From CAVVEC01 sp963770485 (GTDB lineage Bacteria; Acidobacteriota; Terriglobia; Terriglobales; Acidobacteriaceae): a stretch of DNA of 64,000 bases. This document shows positions 1 to 8,748 of this stretch, in pieces; within the stretch, counting starts at the first letter, position 1, and each line of letters begins with the position of its first letter. The stretch covers positions 176,240 to 240,239 of the forward strand of contig CAVYPX010000005.1 in NCBI GenBank assembly GCA_963770485.1. The letters run 5' to 3'. A program made the position numbers and the translations under genes. The notes under the pieces are model-generated. The model saw only the letters and a program-made list of their open reading frames with translations, searched no databases and had not been told where the DNA came from.

Positions 1-2
1 AG

Positions 3-215
3 AAGCTGACCCGGCAGGCCACCCGCGAACTGGAACGCAAAGTCATCCTGAAAGTTCTGCAAGCCCATCACTGGAACCGCAAACAGGCGGCGCGGGCGTT
101 GTGCATCAGCTATCGGGCGCTGCTGTACAAGATCCGCGATGCCGGGCTTCCCGCCAATCGCTCCGCCCGCCGCCGGGACGAAGAGACTTTGGGCACCGTT
201 GCCGCGGCCGATTAG
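3..215 (+). CDS. C-terminal end of a sigma-54-dependent response regulator (Fis-type HTH)
   Basis: Partial gene entering from the left edge. The 70 visible residues hold a Fis-like helix-turn-helix (about residues 10 to 50: ELERKVILKVLQ, then NRKQAARALCISYRALLYKI), the usual DNA-binding end of NtrC-family activators. Regulators of this class (PrsR type) often lie beside exosortase/exopolysaccharide loci and drive sigma-54 promoters there, so a role in controlling the neighbouring locus is plausible. The receiver and AAA+ domains lie outside the window, so this remains inference. The tail after the HTH is short, basic and then acidic. Confidence 0.75.
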   Translation, partial: KLTRQATRELERKVILKVLQAHHWNRKQAARALCISYRALLYKIRDAGLPANRSARRRDEETLGTVAAAD

Positions 216-256
216 CGCTGCTCTGCGGTTCACGCATAGCCGCCATTCCACCAGAA

Positions 257-272
257 TGTTCCACGCGGAACA
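257..272. other. parS-like site 1 (imperfect palindrome)
   Basis: TGTTCCACGCGGAACA. It differs by one central base from the perfect palindrome 35 bases downstream. The shape matches the ParB-binding parS consensus (TGTTTCACGTGAAACA in Bacillus) and in particular the TGTTCC...GGAACA variant known from Myxococcus. Confidence 0.65.
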
Positions 273-291
273 TTAAACGGAATGCGCGGAG

Positions 292-307
292 TGTTCCACG
301 TGGAACA
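292..307. other. parS-like site 2 (perfect 16-bp palindrome)
   Basis: TGTTCCACGTGGAACA is a perfect 16-base inverted repeat and equals the parS form reported for Myxococcus xanthus. Together with site 1 it would give two ParB-loading sites about three and a half helical turns apart. No parA or parB gene lies in the window. parS sites usually cluster near the replication origin. Confidence 0.75.
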
Positions 308-753
308 TCCCAAAATGGGAACTGTTGGTTCGGTTGAGGTTAGCGGGACCGCCCCGGTCTTTTGCGGCAAGTTGCAACACCTACCAAAGTAGACTTGACA
401 AGCACGCGGACGCCAGGTTAGCGCCGGGTGGGAACCTGCGGCACCGGGCGCCCGGCGGGCGATGCGCTGGCCGTTGAAGTAAATGTATTCGTTGAGTAGA
501 GTACTGCTGCCACTGGTTTCGGCGAGGAAGCACCCGCCCCTTGCGAAAGAGCCGCAAAGAGCGGGGCACCCCAAACTTAGATTTTCATCTGCTAAAGTCC
601 GGGCCACCCGCCAACCCTGGGGGCACGGCAATTTCGGTTTCGAGAGCGGGAAATCGTAATAAAATGTTCTAGGCAGGACTCACCGGGAGTTCCGGAAACC
701 CAAGCCGACGGCCAAGAGCAGAAGTTTTCACCGCTTCTCAAAGAGGGAAAATC

Positions 754-2400
754 ATGATTCGAAGACCGAGTCTATTTTTGCTGGTCATCATCGCTATGGT
801 GGCGGACGCAGCCGTTCTTTGCCAAGCCCAACCTCAGACCCTACTGACGCATCACGTGCGGGATGTGGTGGTCAATGGGCATGCGCCCTTCGTCGGACGT
901 CTGCCCGCATCGCAGTCCATGCGTATTGACATTGTTCTGCCGTTGCGCGATCGGGCCGGGTTGGACAGTTTCCTGGCAAAGCTCTACGATCCGACTGGCC
1001 CGTTCTACCGGCAGTTCCTGACGGTCGAGCAGTTTACCGAGAAGTTTGGCCCCAGCCAGAAGGATTATGACGCGCTCACTCGCTTTGCAGCCGCCAACGG
1101 CTTTGCAGTCGTCGGCGGCTCTCGCGATGCTCTGGACGTGCAGCTCAAGGGTTCAGTTGCCGCCATCGAGACGGCATTCCACGTAACCATGGGCATCTTT
1201 CACGATCCGGTCGAGGACCGCGACTTCTATGCTCCGGACCGCGAGCCGACGGTGGACCTGCCTTTCCAGCTATGGCACATCTCGGGCCTGGACAACTATT
1301 CGATCCCTCGTCCCGCGCTGCTGCGCAGACCTCCGGGTGCGAGGTCCGAAGCCACGACCGGCTCCTGCCCGAGTCAGTCGTTCTGCGGCAGCGATATGAG
1401 GGCAGCCTATTACGAGGGAACATCTCTGACCGGCAAGGGCCAGTACATTGGGTTGCTGGAGTACGCCGGGTTCGATATCGTCGACGTGAACCTTTACTAC
1501 AAGAACGCTAAGCAAAAGCGGTACGCCCCGGTCAAGGGCATTTCCACCGACGGAACCAACATAAACTGCTACGCCAATCAAAACTGTGACGATACGGAAC
1601 AGACCATTGACATTACTCAGGCGCTCGGCATGGCCCCGCGCGTAAAGAAACTGTTGGTATATGTAGGTTCCACCGATACTGCAATGCTGGGCGCCATGTC
1701 TTCGGATCAGCCATTGCCCTTGAATTTGAGCTCGTCGTGGGGATGGTCTCCTCCGGACCCGACTACCGACGACCCGTATTTCGAGAAGATGGCTTCCCAA
1801 GGCCAGAGCTTCTTGCAAGCGGCCGGCGACAGTGGCGCATGGAAGAATCAGAAGATGTGGTGGCCAGAGGAATCGCAATACGTCATCTGTGTCGGCGGCA
1901 CGGTCTTAACCACCAAGGGCCCGGGCAAAGGCTGGGCGTCGGAAACCGCTTGGAAGTACGGCGGCGGCGGCATTTCTCCCGACGCCGTCCCAATTGCGCG
2001 CTGGCAGAAACTGAAAGGGGTGATCAACAAGACAAACGAGGGCTCCAAGAAATATCGGAACGGCCCCGACGTTTCTGCAAACTCGAATCAGAGCTTTTAT
2101 GTTTGCGCAGACCAAACCGGGGGCTGCAGTGCCAACCTATACGGCGGGACCAGTTTTGCCGCGCCCATGTGGGCTGGCTACCTGGCTCTGGCCAATGAAC
2201 AAGCGGCTGCCAAGGGCGATAACCCGCCCGGCTTTATCAATCCAGCCATTTATCCGTTGGGTCTGGGGAAGGGCTATCACACCGATTTCCACGACGTCAC
2301 CAGCGGCAGTAACGGCTTTCCTGCGGTACCCGGCTACGATTTGGCGACCGGCTGGGGCACTCCCAACAAATCGGGCCTGATTAACGCACTAGCACCCTGA
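754..2400 (+). CDS. Secreted S53 (sedolisin) peptidase with pro-kumamolisin domain
   Basis: Serine-carboxyl endopeptidase of 548 residues, expected outside the cell or in the periplasm and active at acid pH as is usual for the family. Signal peptide at residues 1-25, then an activation prodomain (about 35-180) with the family's FYRQFLTVEQFTEKFGPS pattern, then the catalytic domain. Glu282 and Asp286 (EQTID), the oxyanion Asp359 (AAGDSGA) and Ser467 (GGTSFAAP) fit the sedolisin catalytic set. The C-terminal GYDLATGWGTP belongs to the calcium-binding segment. AGAGGGA precedes the ATG by 5 bases, which fixes the start. It stands alone, rightward, next to the convergent TPR lipoprotein gene. Confidence 0.93.
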   Translation: MIRRPSLFLLVIIAMVADAAVLCQAQPQTLLTHHVRDVVVNGHAPFVGRLPASQSMRIDIVLPLRDRAGLDSFLAKLYDPTGPFYRQFLTVEQFTEKFGPSQKDYDALTRFAAANGFAVVGGSRDALDVQLKGSVAAIETAFHVTMGIFHDPVEDRDFYAPDREPTVDLPFQLWHISGLDNYSIPRPALLRRPPGARSEATTGSCPSQSFCGSDMRAAYYEGTSLTGKGQYIGLLEYAGFDIVDVNLYYKNAKQKRYAPVKGISTDGTNINCYANQNCDDTEQTIDITQALGMAPRVKKLLVYVGSTDTAMLGAMSSDQPLPLNLSSSWGWSPPDPTTDDPYFEKMASQGQSFLQAAGDSGAWKNQKMWWPEESQYVICVGGTVLTTKGPGKGWASETAWKYGGGGISPDAVPIARWQKLKGVINKTNEGSKKYRNGPDVSANSNQSFYVCADQTGGCSANLYGGTSFAAPMWAGYLALANEQAAAKGDNPPGFINPAIYPLGLGKGYHTDFHDVTSGSNGFPAVPGYDLATGWGTPNKSGLINALAP

Positions 2401-2466
2401 AATGAATTACCCCAGCCTTCGTAAAGAGCGCGAAAGGCTAGGCCACCCACGAAGCCTATGGGAAAA

Positions 2467-2506
2467 GCAGGTCCCTCCACTCCGCTTCGCTCCGGTCGGG
2501 ATGACA
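2467..2506. repeat. Interspersed repeat half-copy (GCAGGTCCCTC...GGGATGACA type)
   Basis: GCAGGTCCCTCCACTCCGC followed by a CTTCGCTCCGGTCGGGATGACA-like end. It resembles the right half of the repeat at 4890-4976 and sits between convergent gene ends, the usual place for such elements. No coding potential. Confidence 0.6.
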
Positions 2507-2531
2507 GATTTGTGTCTGTGCGCCGAGACCA

Positions 2532-4832
2532 CTATGACCGCAACAGCGATAATTGTTTCTTCACATCCTCGGCTTCGCTGTAATTGGGATTGATCTTCAA
2601 CACGCGCTCCAGTTGCTGCTTGGCGAGGTCGGGCTTGCCGGTCTTCTGATAAGCCAATCCTAAGTGATAGTGGATGGTGGCATCATCCGGGGCGTTGTTC
2701 TTCTCGTCCAGCTTGAGCGCTTCCTGGAACAGATCCACGGCCGACTGATAAGCGCCCTTGCGGTAATAAACCCAGCCCAGAGTGTCGGCCGCGTTCGGAG
2801 AATCGGGCATGCCGCGGCGGGCGGTCTGAGCCAGCGAGAGAGCCACGTCCACATTGCCACCGGTTTGCAGCATGACATAGGCAAGATTGTTCGACGCCAG
2901 CGGGTTGTTGGGCGTGATCTCCAATGCCTTCTGGTAGGCGTCCCTGGCGTTGTTCCAATTCTGCTTGGACTCGTACAGTTCGCCCAGCAGGATCCACAAG
3001 CTGACCTCGCGCGGATTGTCTTTGAGCGACTGCTGGTAGGTGGCGATGGCCTGGTCGGCCGACCCCTTGGCGACCTGCACCTCGCCCAGCTTCACCAGGG
3101 CGTCACTATTGTTCTTGTCGAGTTCAGCGGATTTCTTGAGCGCCGCCTCGGCGCCATTCATATCTTTCTTGTCATTGAATAAGACGGTGCCGAGCAGATC
3201 ATAAAAACTGCTGTTGTTGGGCGATTGGGCGATTTGGGCATTGGCCGCAGCCACGGCTTTATCGGTCTGCTTCTGCGCCAGATACGTGTTCATCAGGCCG
3301 CTGAGCGCGTCCGCGGAGTTGGCGTCGTGATCGAGAGCCTGGCGATACGCCTTCTCCGCTTCGCCGAACTGTTTTTGCACGAGCTTCACGTTTCCCAGTT
3401 GAATGTAGCCAGTCGGACTCAGCGGGGCGACATCGATCGCCTTGCGGGCGTCCGCTTCCGCCCGGGGGTATTGCTTGCGATTGACGTAGGAGAGAGCGCG
3501 CATGGCGTAGCCGTCGGGCGAAGCCGGCTGTTGCGAGATGATCTGGGAGGCGGTCTGCTCCAGTCCCTCCATGTCACCCTTGCGCATCTCGACCATGGCG
3601 AGAGCATGCTGCGCTTCGGTCAGTTCGGGACGCAGGCGGACAGCCGTGCGCCATTCGTCCGCCGCTTGCTCCAGATTCCCCAGCAGGTTGAAGGCGACGC
3701 CTAAATGATGGTGCGCGACCGCGTTATCGGGATCGTTCTTGAGCGCGGTTTGCAGCGCCTGCACGGCCGCCTGGGCATGTCCCTCGCGGATTTCGATCTG
3801 GCCGCGGTAAATCAGAGAGTCGATGTCGTTGGCATAACCTTTCAGGATCTCATCATTCAGCTTGCGCGCCTCGTCCAGGCGGTTCTTGAGGATGAGCAGC
3901 TGAATGTAGTTCTTCTTGACCTGCATGTCTCTGGGATGGTCGTGGTAGATCGAGCCGTATTCGGTAGTGGCGTCATCCAGGTCTCCGGTGGCAAAGTAGA
4001 AGTCGCCCAGCATGCGGTAGCCGACCGAGTTGTCCGGAAAATCCTTCTTCGACTGCTTCAGAAATGCTTCCGTCTCCGTCTTCTTTCCCTCTGCCATCAA
4101 CAGTCGGGCGATGGCCGCCCGCGGGTCGGGATCCTTGCGATCGAGTTCCATGGCATGGTGGAACTGCTGCTCCGCCTCAGAGAAACGGCTGCGCGTCTGG
4201 TAATAGGCTCCCAGGGCCAGTTCGGCTTGCATGGACTGGGGATTTACTTCGACGGCTTTCTTGAAATTGAGCTCGGCGGCGTCCGGCTGATTGCTTCGCA
4301 TCTGCAAAAAAGCGAGCGCCAGATACGACTCCATGCGGTTGGGACCGAGCGTGATGGCCTTCTGCAGTTCCTGTATTGCCCCCGGCAAGTTGTCTTGCGC
4401 GGCGAGCAGGTTCGCAACTGCGGCGTGGACTTCCGCACTGTTCGGCTGCTTTTCGAGAAGCACATTGGTCTGTTCCTGGGCCTGCTTGAGATCACGGCCG
4501 GTGATCAGCAGGTTGGCGAGATCGATGCGGGCCTGATAATTCTCCGGCTGCAGATCGACCGTCCTGGCCAGTTCCTGATAGGCGGGGTTCCACTGCTGCA
4601 GCTTGAGCAAGGTCTGGGCCAGTTGATAGTGGGCGTCGCCAAAACGCGGATCGATCTGCACCGCATTGCTGAACTGGATCGCCGCCTCGCGGTACTTGCC
4701 TTTCTCCGCGTAGCGCTTCCCACTCTCGAAGTATTTCTGCTTGCGCACATTGGGGTCCCGGGAACATCCCACCAAAAAAGTGGCGATCAGTCCCAGAGCC
4801 AGCATCAGACGGACAACGGCGGAACGCCTCAT
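2532..4832 (-). CDS. prsT: TPR-repeat lipoprotein of the exosortase/PEP-CTERM system (PrsT type)
   Basis: 766 residues. Lipoprotein signal with a lipobox (LVGC, Cys23), then TPR-like 34-residue repeats covering nearly the whole chain (for example AIQFSNAVQIDPRFGDAHYQ and later NPLASNNLAYVMLQTGGNVD). Long TPR lipoproteins are a recurring member of exosortase/exopolysaccharide loci, where they probably scaffold export or sorting machinery at the membrane. It lies just downstream of, and on the same strand as, epsI and the exosortase, 190 bases from epsI with a repeat element between them. The family assignment rests on lipobox, length and context. The exact partner is unknown. Confidence 0.85.
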   Translation of the reverse strand: MRRSAVVRLMLALGLIATFLVGCSRDPNVRKQKYFESGKRYAEKGKYREAAIQFSNAVQIDPRFGDAHYQLAQTLLKLQQWNPAYQELARTVDLQPENYQARIDLANLLITGRDLKQAQEQTNVLLEKQPNSAEVHAAVANLLAAQDNLPGAIQELQKAITLGPNRMESYLALAFLQMRSNQPDAAELNFKKAVEVNPQSMQAELALGAYYQTRSRFSEAEQQFHHAMELDRKDPDPRAAIARLLMAEGKKTETEAFLKQSKKDFPDNSVGYRMLGDFYFATGDLDDATTEYGSIYHDHPRDMQVKKNYIQLLILKNRLDEARKLNDEILKGYANDIDSLIYRGQIEIREGHAQAAVQALQTALKNDPDNAVAHHHLGVAFNLLGNLEQAADEWRTAVRLRPELTEAQHALAMVEMRKGDMEGLEQTASQIISQQPASPDGYAMRALSYVNRKQYPRAEADARKAIDVAPLSPTGYIQLGNVKLVQKQFGEAEKAYRQALDHDANSADALSGLMNTYLAQKQTDKAVAAANAQIAQSPNNSSFYDLLGTVLFNDKKDMNGAEAALKKSAELDKNNSDALVKLGEVQVAKGSADQAIATYQQSLKDNPREVSLWILLGELYESKQNWNNARDAYQKALEITPNNPLASNNLAYVMLQTGGNVDVALSLAQTARRGMPDSPNAADTLGWVYYRKGAYQSAVDLFQEALKLDEKNNAPDDATIHYHLGLAYQKTGKPDLAKQQLERVLKINPNYSEAEDVKKQLSLLRS

Positions 4833-4889
4833 TACAAGTCTCCCAACTCAGGCGCAGCGGGCGCCAGAGAACCAGTTAAATCCAGAATT

Positions 4890-4976
4890 GTCATTCCGAG
4901 GAGCAGAGCGACGAGGAATCTGCAGTTTCCTTACAATTGCAAAGAACTGCAGGTCCCTCACTGCGTTCGGGATGAC
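4890..4976. repeat. MITE/REP-like inverted-repeat element
   Basis: An 87-base element with imperfect inverted ends: GTCATTCCGAG at the left and CGGGATGAC at the right, with inner halves ending GAGGAATCTGCAG and TGCAGGTCCCTC. It lies between prsT and epsI and has no coding potential. A half copy lies at 2467-2506. Elements of this look are common between genes in acidobacterial genomes. Confidence 0.7.
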
Positions 4977-5022
4977 AACGAGAAGGGTTCATTCTCGCAC
5001 TGTACTCGGCGCAGCATAACTC

Positions 5023-5670
5023 TCAGCGCGGAACATATCGATTAAGAATCGGCACCACACTTCTCGCCAAACTCAGCAAACGTTTCTCGGCCGCGTCCGC
5101 CGATTCCCCGAAACGCAACGGCGTAGTCAACCGGACCATGGAACCATCACTGCGGTTGAGACGGATGGAATCCGTGATCAGGTAGAACTTCGCCCAATAC
5201 TCGCTGGCGACTCCTCGATCATGCGCCCAATACCAGTAGAGGACAAGCTGGCGATTCTCGCCTTTCGCGATCAGATAGCGATTCGCCGGAAAAGGAGTGT
5301 ACCCCGGCGGTGAAATCAGGATCCGCTGCGACTCCACCGGCGACCAGCCCCCGCCAGGCAGGCAATTTCTGGGTGAATGAACAGTATCGCCTGCACGCTG
5401 GGTTGGGAAATAGGCCAAAAAGACATCCACATCGGGCTCAGTGACCGCAGTGTTCTGATACACGCGAAAGAGAAAATCTCCCGAGCCCAGCACCTCGAGA
5501 ACGTCCGCGGAAATGTCCAGGTCGGTTCCTGCCCACTCTCCCAGTTGCTGAGGAAACGAGGCCAGCGGCTGGTGCGCGGGTAGAATCTCAGTGCGGCTGC
5601 GTGCGTGCAGAAAAATCGCCGTGGCCGCGAGGAGAACGGCGATCATCGCGAACCTCAGATTCGACCTCAC
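5023..5670 (-). CDS. epsI: Exosortase-associated protein EpsI
   Basis: 215 residues. An N-terminal membrane anchor (residues 7-23) is followed by a periplasmic EpsI domain. The signature HSPRNCLPGGGW (98-109) is characteristic, and LGEWAGTD (43-50) and FLAYFPTQRAGDTV also fit. In many bacteria this domain is fused to the exosortase; here it is separate. Its start overlaps the exosortase stop (5667-5670), so the two are probably translated together. EpsI is needed with the exosortase for exopolysaccharide/PEP-CTERM function, but its chemistry is not settled. Confidence 0.92.
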   Translation of the reverse strand: MRSNLRFAMIAVLLAATAIFLHARSRTEILPAHQPLASFPQQLGEWAGTDLDISADVLEVLGSGDFLFRVYQNTAVTEPDVDVFLAYFPTQRAGDTVHSPRNCLPGGGWSPVESQRILISPPGYTPFPANRYLIAKGENRQLVLYWYWAHDRGVASEYWAKFYLITDSIRLNRSDGSMVRLTTPLRFGESADAAEKRLLSLARSVVPILNRYVPR

Positions 5671-6560
5671 CGGTGGTTTCCTTCCTCCTGCCGGCCAATG
5701 AGCAGAAGCTGGTGCAGGAAGAGAAGCATCGCCAGTGAAACAAGAAAAATCAGCCAGCCAGAGAACAAATGAAAGAAGCCTTCCGCTTTGTCCGGGTCCC
5801 AGTATTGCACCAGCAGGCCGGTGCCGACGATGCGCAGGCTATTGGCCACCACCGCGATCGGAATGGAGGCGAGCGCCAGGAGTACACGAATGGCCACGCG
5901 CGTCTCCGCCACATATCCGTAAATGATCGAGAGAGTCATCAAGGACAGGAGCGAGCGAATGCCACTGCAGGCCTGCGCAACTTCCAGCGGCAGCGCCGGC
6001 AAATTGATGACGTTTCCCTCACGCAGCACGGGAACCCCAGCCACGGGCAACACTGCGGCGGCCAGTTTGGAAGCCAGAATCTGCAAGGGGAACGTAATCT
6101 GATTAAAGAGGATCGCCGGGATGGGAATCATCAGAATTAGAAAAGCCCAGGGAAACAGTACCGCACGGAAGAAACGCCATCCGAGAAAGTAAACGACCAG
6201 GCCCGCAATCAGCAAAAGCAAGGAAACGCGAGCCAGAAAGATCTCACAGCCCAGTACTCCGACCACCAGCACGCACAGCGCGAGGGCGGCGACAAACAGG
6301 CCCCAGGCTGAGGGCGCGCGGGGTAAACTCTTAAGCCGGGTGCGGTTTTGCCAGAGCACAAACAAAGCGAAGAGTGGCACAAAGATTCCGTGGGAAAAGT
6401 TGGGATCGTGCCACCACTGTTCCACGAGGCGAAACAGAATGGATGCGTAGAGCCAGGCGATCAGCAGGATCAAAATGAGGCTCTGCCACCAGGGAACGCG
6501 TCTCGATGCCGGCTCTGGGAACCGCTCAGAGAGCGGCGCGGCTTGTGCGATGTGGCTCAC
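5667..6560 (-). CDS. Exosortase (EpsH/XrtA-like membrane transpeptidase)
   Basis: 297 residues, polytopic membrane protein with about eight hydrophobic segments. The conserved catalytic positions are visible: Cys198 in ACSGIRSLLSL, Arg243 in NSLRIVGTG and His264 in FFHLFSGWLIF. Exosortases cut PEP-CTERM tails of secreted proteins at the inner membrane and probably transfer them to a surface polymer. The subtype was not resolved, though the gene order resembles the XrtA/EPS group. The likely substrate (22708-23337) and the polymer genes are in the same locus. Confidence 0.93.
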   Translation of the reverse strand: MSHIAQAAPLSERFPEPASRRVPWWQSLILILLIAWLYASILFRLVEQWWHDPNFSHGIFVPLFALFVLWQNRTRLKSLPRAPSAWGLFVAALALCVLVVGVLGCEIFLARVSLLLLIAGLVVYFLGWRFFRAVLFPWAFLILMIPIPAILFNQITFPLQILASKLAAAVLPVAGVPVLREGNVINLPALPLEVAQACSGIRSLLSLMTLSIIYGYVAETRVAIRVLLALASIPIAVVANSLRIVGTGLLVQYWDPDKAEGFFHLFSGWLIFLVSLAMLLFLHQLLLIGRQEEGNHR

Positions 6561-6649
6561 TTCACAAGAATGCGCGGGATGCCCACAGCATATGCGAACT
6601 CCTCAGCCAGTGCAATCACCGGGCGTCACACTTTGGATTGTTCAGTTGC

Positions 6650-8434
6650 CTACTTACACTGGGCGTGGCCTGGATCTTCCCGGACGACTCTCGCGGCCTC
6701 GTCGTACTGAAGAACCACCCATTGTGGACGTCCTAAGCGGCAGGCCCAATCGGAACGCCGTTCAACTTCCGCATCCACGAGGTAAACGACCGGGGCGGAA
6801 CGCCAGTTCGCCTGGTTCAGGTTGAAGTGCTTGGGTACCAGGCTCTCACTCTCATGGAGGAAGACAAGGTGAATTGCCGGATCAAGATGCTCCGCCGCAT
6901 GGCGAACCTGCCGGTACACTGAACTGTCTCTTAGGACTGCCTGTGCGGCAATCGCTTGCTGGCTTATCTGTATGGCGAGAAACGAAATCATGACGAAGGT
7001 GATGGTGCGGAGCGAAACGCCCCATCGTTTCACCATCAATTCGAGGTCGCGAGCACCAAGTAGAACTGCCGCGAAGAACGCCTCGAAATGGAAGCGTTCT
7101 CCATAAAATATTCCTCCCAGGTCGCGTACGTGGAAGACGTATGCCACGACCAAAGCCACGTAGATCAGGCCCAGGACAAGCGCCTCCTGGCGTTTGTCCT
7201 TCTCCAGGGCCAATGCGAATGCCATCAGTAGAAACACGAAAGGGAAGGTGGAAAAGACATTATCTTGGACGGCGCGGCGACCATATCGCCGAAGGCCGGA
7301 CCAAATTTCCGCAGGCGACACGGAGAGCTCTGGGGGAGAACTTCGACCCTTCGCTAGTGCGTATGGAGAGACCAAAGCGCTTCCCGTGTAAATCCGGTTG
7401 TATAAGCCGACGGTCAGGATCGTGAACAGGGCGAAAACGGCAGCGAGAATCGTGAACCCAACCAGCAGACGACCATTGCTCTTGACAAGCCACATCGCCG
7501 AGAGTCCGATGGCCGCTGTGATTGCAAATGCAGTCCAGGGTCGAACGTGAAAGTTTACTGAGCATAGCAGTAGCATGGCTCCAAGAAGCGCGAGGCTGCG
7601 TCGGCGGATTGCGTGGAAGAGCAGCAGGCAGGCTCCCGCCGCCAAGACCGCTCCCAGCATGTGAGACATCACTCCGACCGAGCGCACCAGATAGAAGGGA
7701 GAGAAAGCAGCCATAACCGCAGCCAGCCGTCCGGTATCGGCTGAGAAGCAAACGCTTCCAATGGCGTTTATGAGCAGCAGCAGCAGGGTGCCCAACAACG
7801 GGTTTATCAGCCAGGGAATCCTCAACCCCCGCGCGATGCTGAGGACTAGAGGCCAGCCGGGTGGGAATTTGGTAAACCAACCTTGCGGAAGCAGAATATG
7901 CCCCTCGTAGTAAACTTCCGCCGGCGTATCCTCAACGTGGGCGGCAGCGCCCGGGAGCGGCTCCGCCATGAGCTTGCCTGCAAGGAAAATGCGTGCTTGA
8001 AAGCTGTAGGCAGATTCATCGGGGTTGAGCTGCCCACGCGTCACAAACCACGACAGAGCCGATGCGAGCACGGCAAAAACCACCACCAGCACCCATACCG
8101 TGAAGTGGGGAAGCCATCCACCAGCATGTTTAGCGGAATGGCGTGCAGATGCGAGAGCATACCATGTGATGGGAAAAAGTACTCCGTACTGCAACGCGAG
8201 TATGGGAATCTGCAGGTGGGGGTCATGCCTCAGCACGAGCAGCAGAGCGATGCACAACAACGCGACTGAGACCACCAGCCCATTGGGCCATCGGGTCGAG
8301 CGCGGCCACTGTGCTTCTTCGGGGACGGACAATCGCGTTGCTCCGAGCTTGAAGTAAACGCGAGACGAAGATACACCAAGTTTTGCCCCACAAGCTACGC
8401 CGGATTCCGGTCGCCGCTTGTCCGGGGTGGACAC
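6650..8434 (-). CDS. GT39-like polytopic glycosyltransferase / membrane protein
   Basis: 594 residues with a hydrophilic N-terminus of about 50, then many membrane segments. The NPDESAYSFQARIF stretch resembles the acidic (DE) motif in the first extracytoplasmic loop of GT39/ArnT-type enzymes that use polyprenyl-phosphate sugars. A soluble C-terminal tail of about 100 residues follows. It reads toward the exosortase with about 90 bases between them and is divergent from the export operon. The start is a GTG; no inner ATG fits well, so the first 50 residues are uncertain. It probably adds or transfers a sugar to the exopolysaccharide or a protein. Confidence 0.75.
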   Translation of the reverse strand: MSTPDKRRPESGVACGAKLGVSSSRVYFKLGATRLSVPEEAQWPRSTRWPNGLVVSVALLCIALLLVLRHDPHLQIPILALQYGVLFPITWYALASARHSAKHAGGWLPHFTVWVLVVVFAVLASALSWFVTRGQLNPDESAYSFQARIFLAGKLMAEPLPGAAAHVEDTPAEVYYEGHILLPQGWFTKFPPGWPLVLSIARGLRIPWLINPLLGTLLLLLINAIGSVCFSADTGRLAAVMAAFSPFYLVRSVGVMSHMLGAVLAAGACLLLFHAIRRRSLALLGAMLLLCSVNFHVRPWTAFAITAAIGLSAMWLVKSNGRLLVGFTILAAVFALFTILTVGLYNRIYTGSALVSPYALAKGRSSPPELSVSPAEIWSGLRRYGRRAVQDNVFSTFPFVFLLMAFALALEKDKRQEALVLGLIYVALVVAYVFHVRDLGGIFYGERFHFEAFFAAVLLGARDLELMVKRWGVSLRTITFVMISFLAIQISQQAIAAQAVLRDSSVYRQVRHAAEHLDPAIHLVFLHESESLVPKHFNLNQANWRSAPVVYLVDAEVERRSDWACRLGRPQWVVLQYDEAARVVREDPGHAQCK

Positions 8435-8748
8435 AAAATCAGGAACAGACTGCCCTCGGCTACGGGGATTGAGAAAAAATCTTCCCTTTAAAGCTGTTTG
8501 ATGTAGGCTTAAGAGTGTGGCATTCCCCCTTCAGTGTTATATGTCCTAAGTAGCTGAAAATAGAGCTCAGGACTGGTCGTACGGTTTGCCTCAAAGGCGT
8601 CCGGGACGTGGAGCAATGCTTCAGAGCTGGTTAGGAAACCAACCCGGACGAGTTGCCGAATACTTCGACACTTCACTTATGATTTGGCATTGTGCCCTGT
8701 AACATCGAATACGGCGGCGAATATGAGATTGAGCACGCGGGAGAAAGC
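8435..8748. promoter_or_regulatory. Divergent promoter region of the exopolysaccharide locus
   Basis: Gene-free gap between the leftward GT39/exosortase genes and the rightward export operon, so it should hold promoters for both. Two TGGCAT cores (around 8519 and 8686) recall the -24 box of sigma-54 promoters, but neither has GC at the required distance. No sigma-54 site is claimed. The open frame extending back to 8692 has no start signal and was trimmed. Confidence 0.45.

Larger units (their letters stand above)
216..753. other. Gene-free stretch between regulator and S53 peptidase
   Basis: No convincing gene on either strand; the open frames here lack ribosome binding sites and recognisable motifs. 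The left part holds the two parS-like palindromes described separately. An AT-richer stretch (about 645-670) just ahead of the peptidase could carry its promoter, but no clear -35/-10 pair was found. Confidence 0.6.

Noticed and set aside
230..631. 133-residue leftward open frame over the parS-like sites
   Set aside because: No ribosome site, Arg/Pro/Cys-rich composition and no motif; typical chance frame in GC-rich DNA.
3705..5045. 446-residue rightward open frame opposite the TPR lipoprotein gene
   Set aside because: It is antisense to a clear repeat protein and its composition mirrors the TPR codons; no start signal.
8510..8700. Possible sigma-54 promoters (TGGCAT cores)
   Set aside because: The GC dinucleotide is not at the required spacing behind GG in either case.
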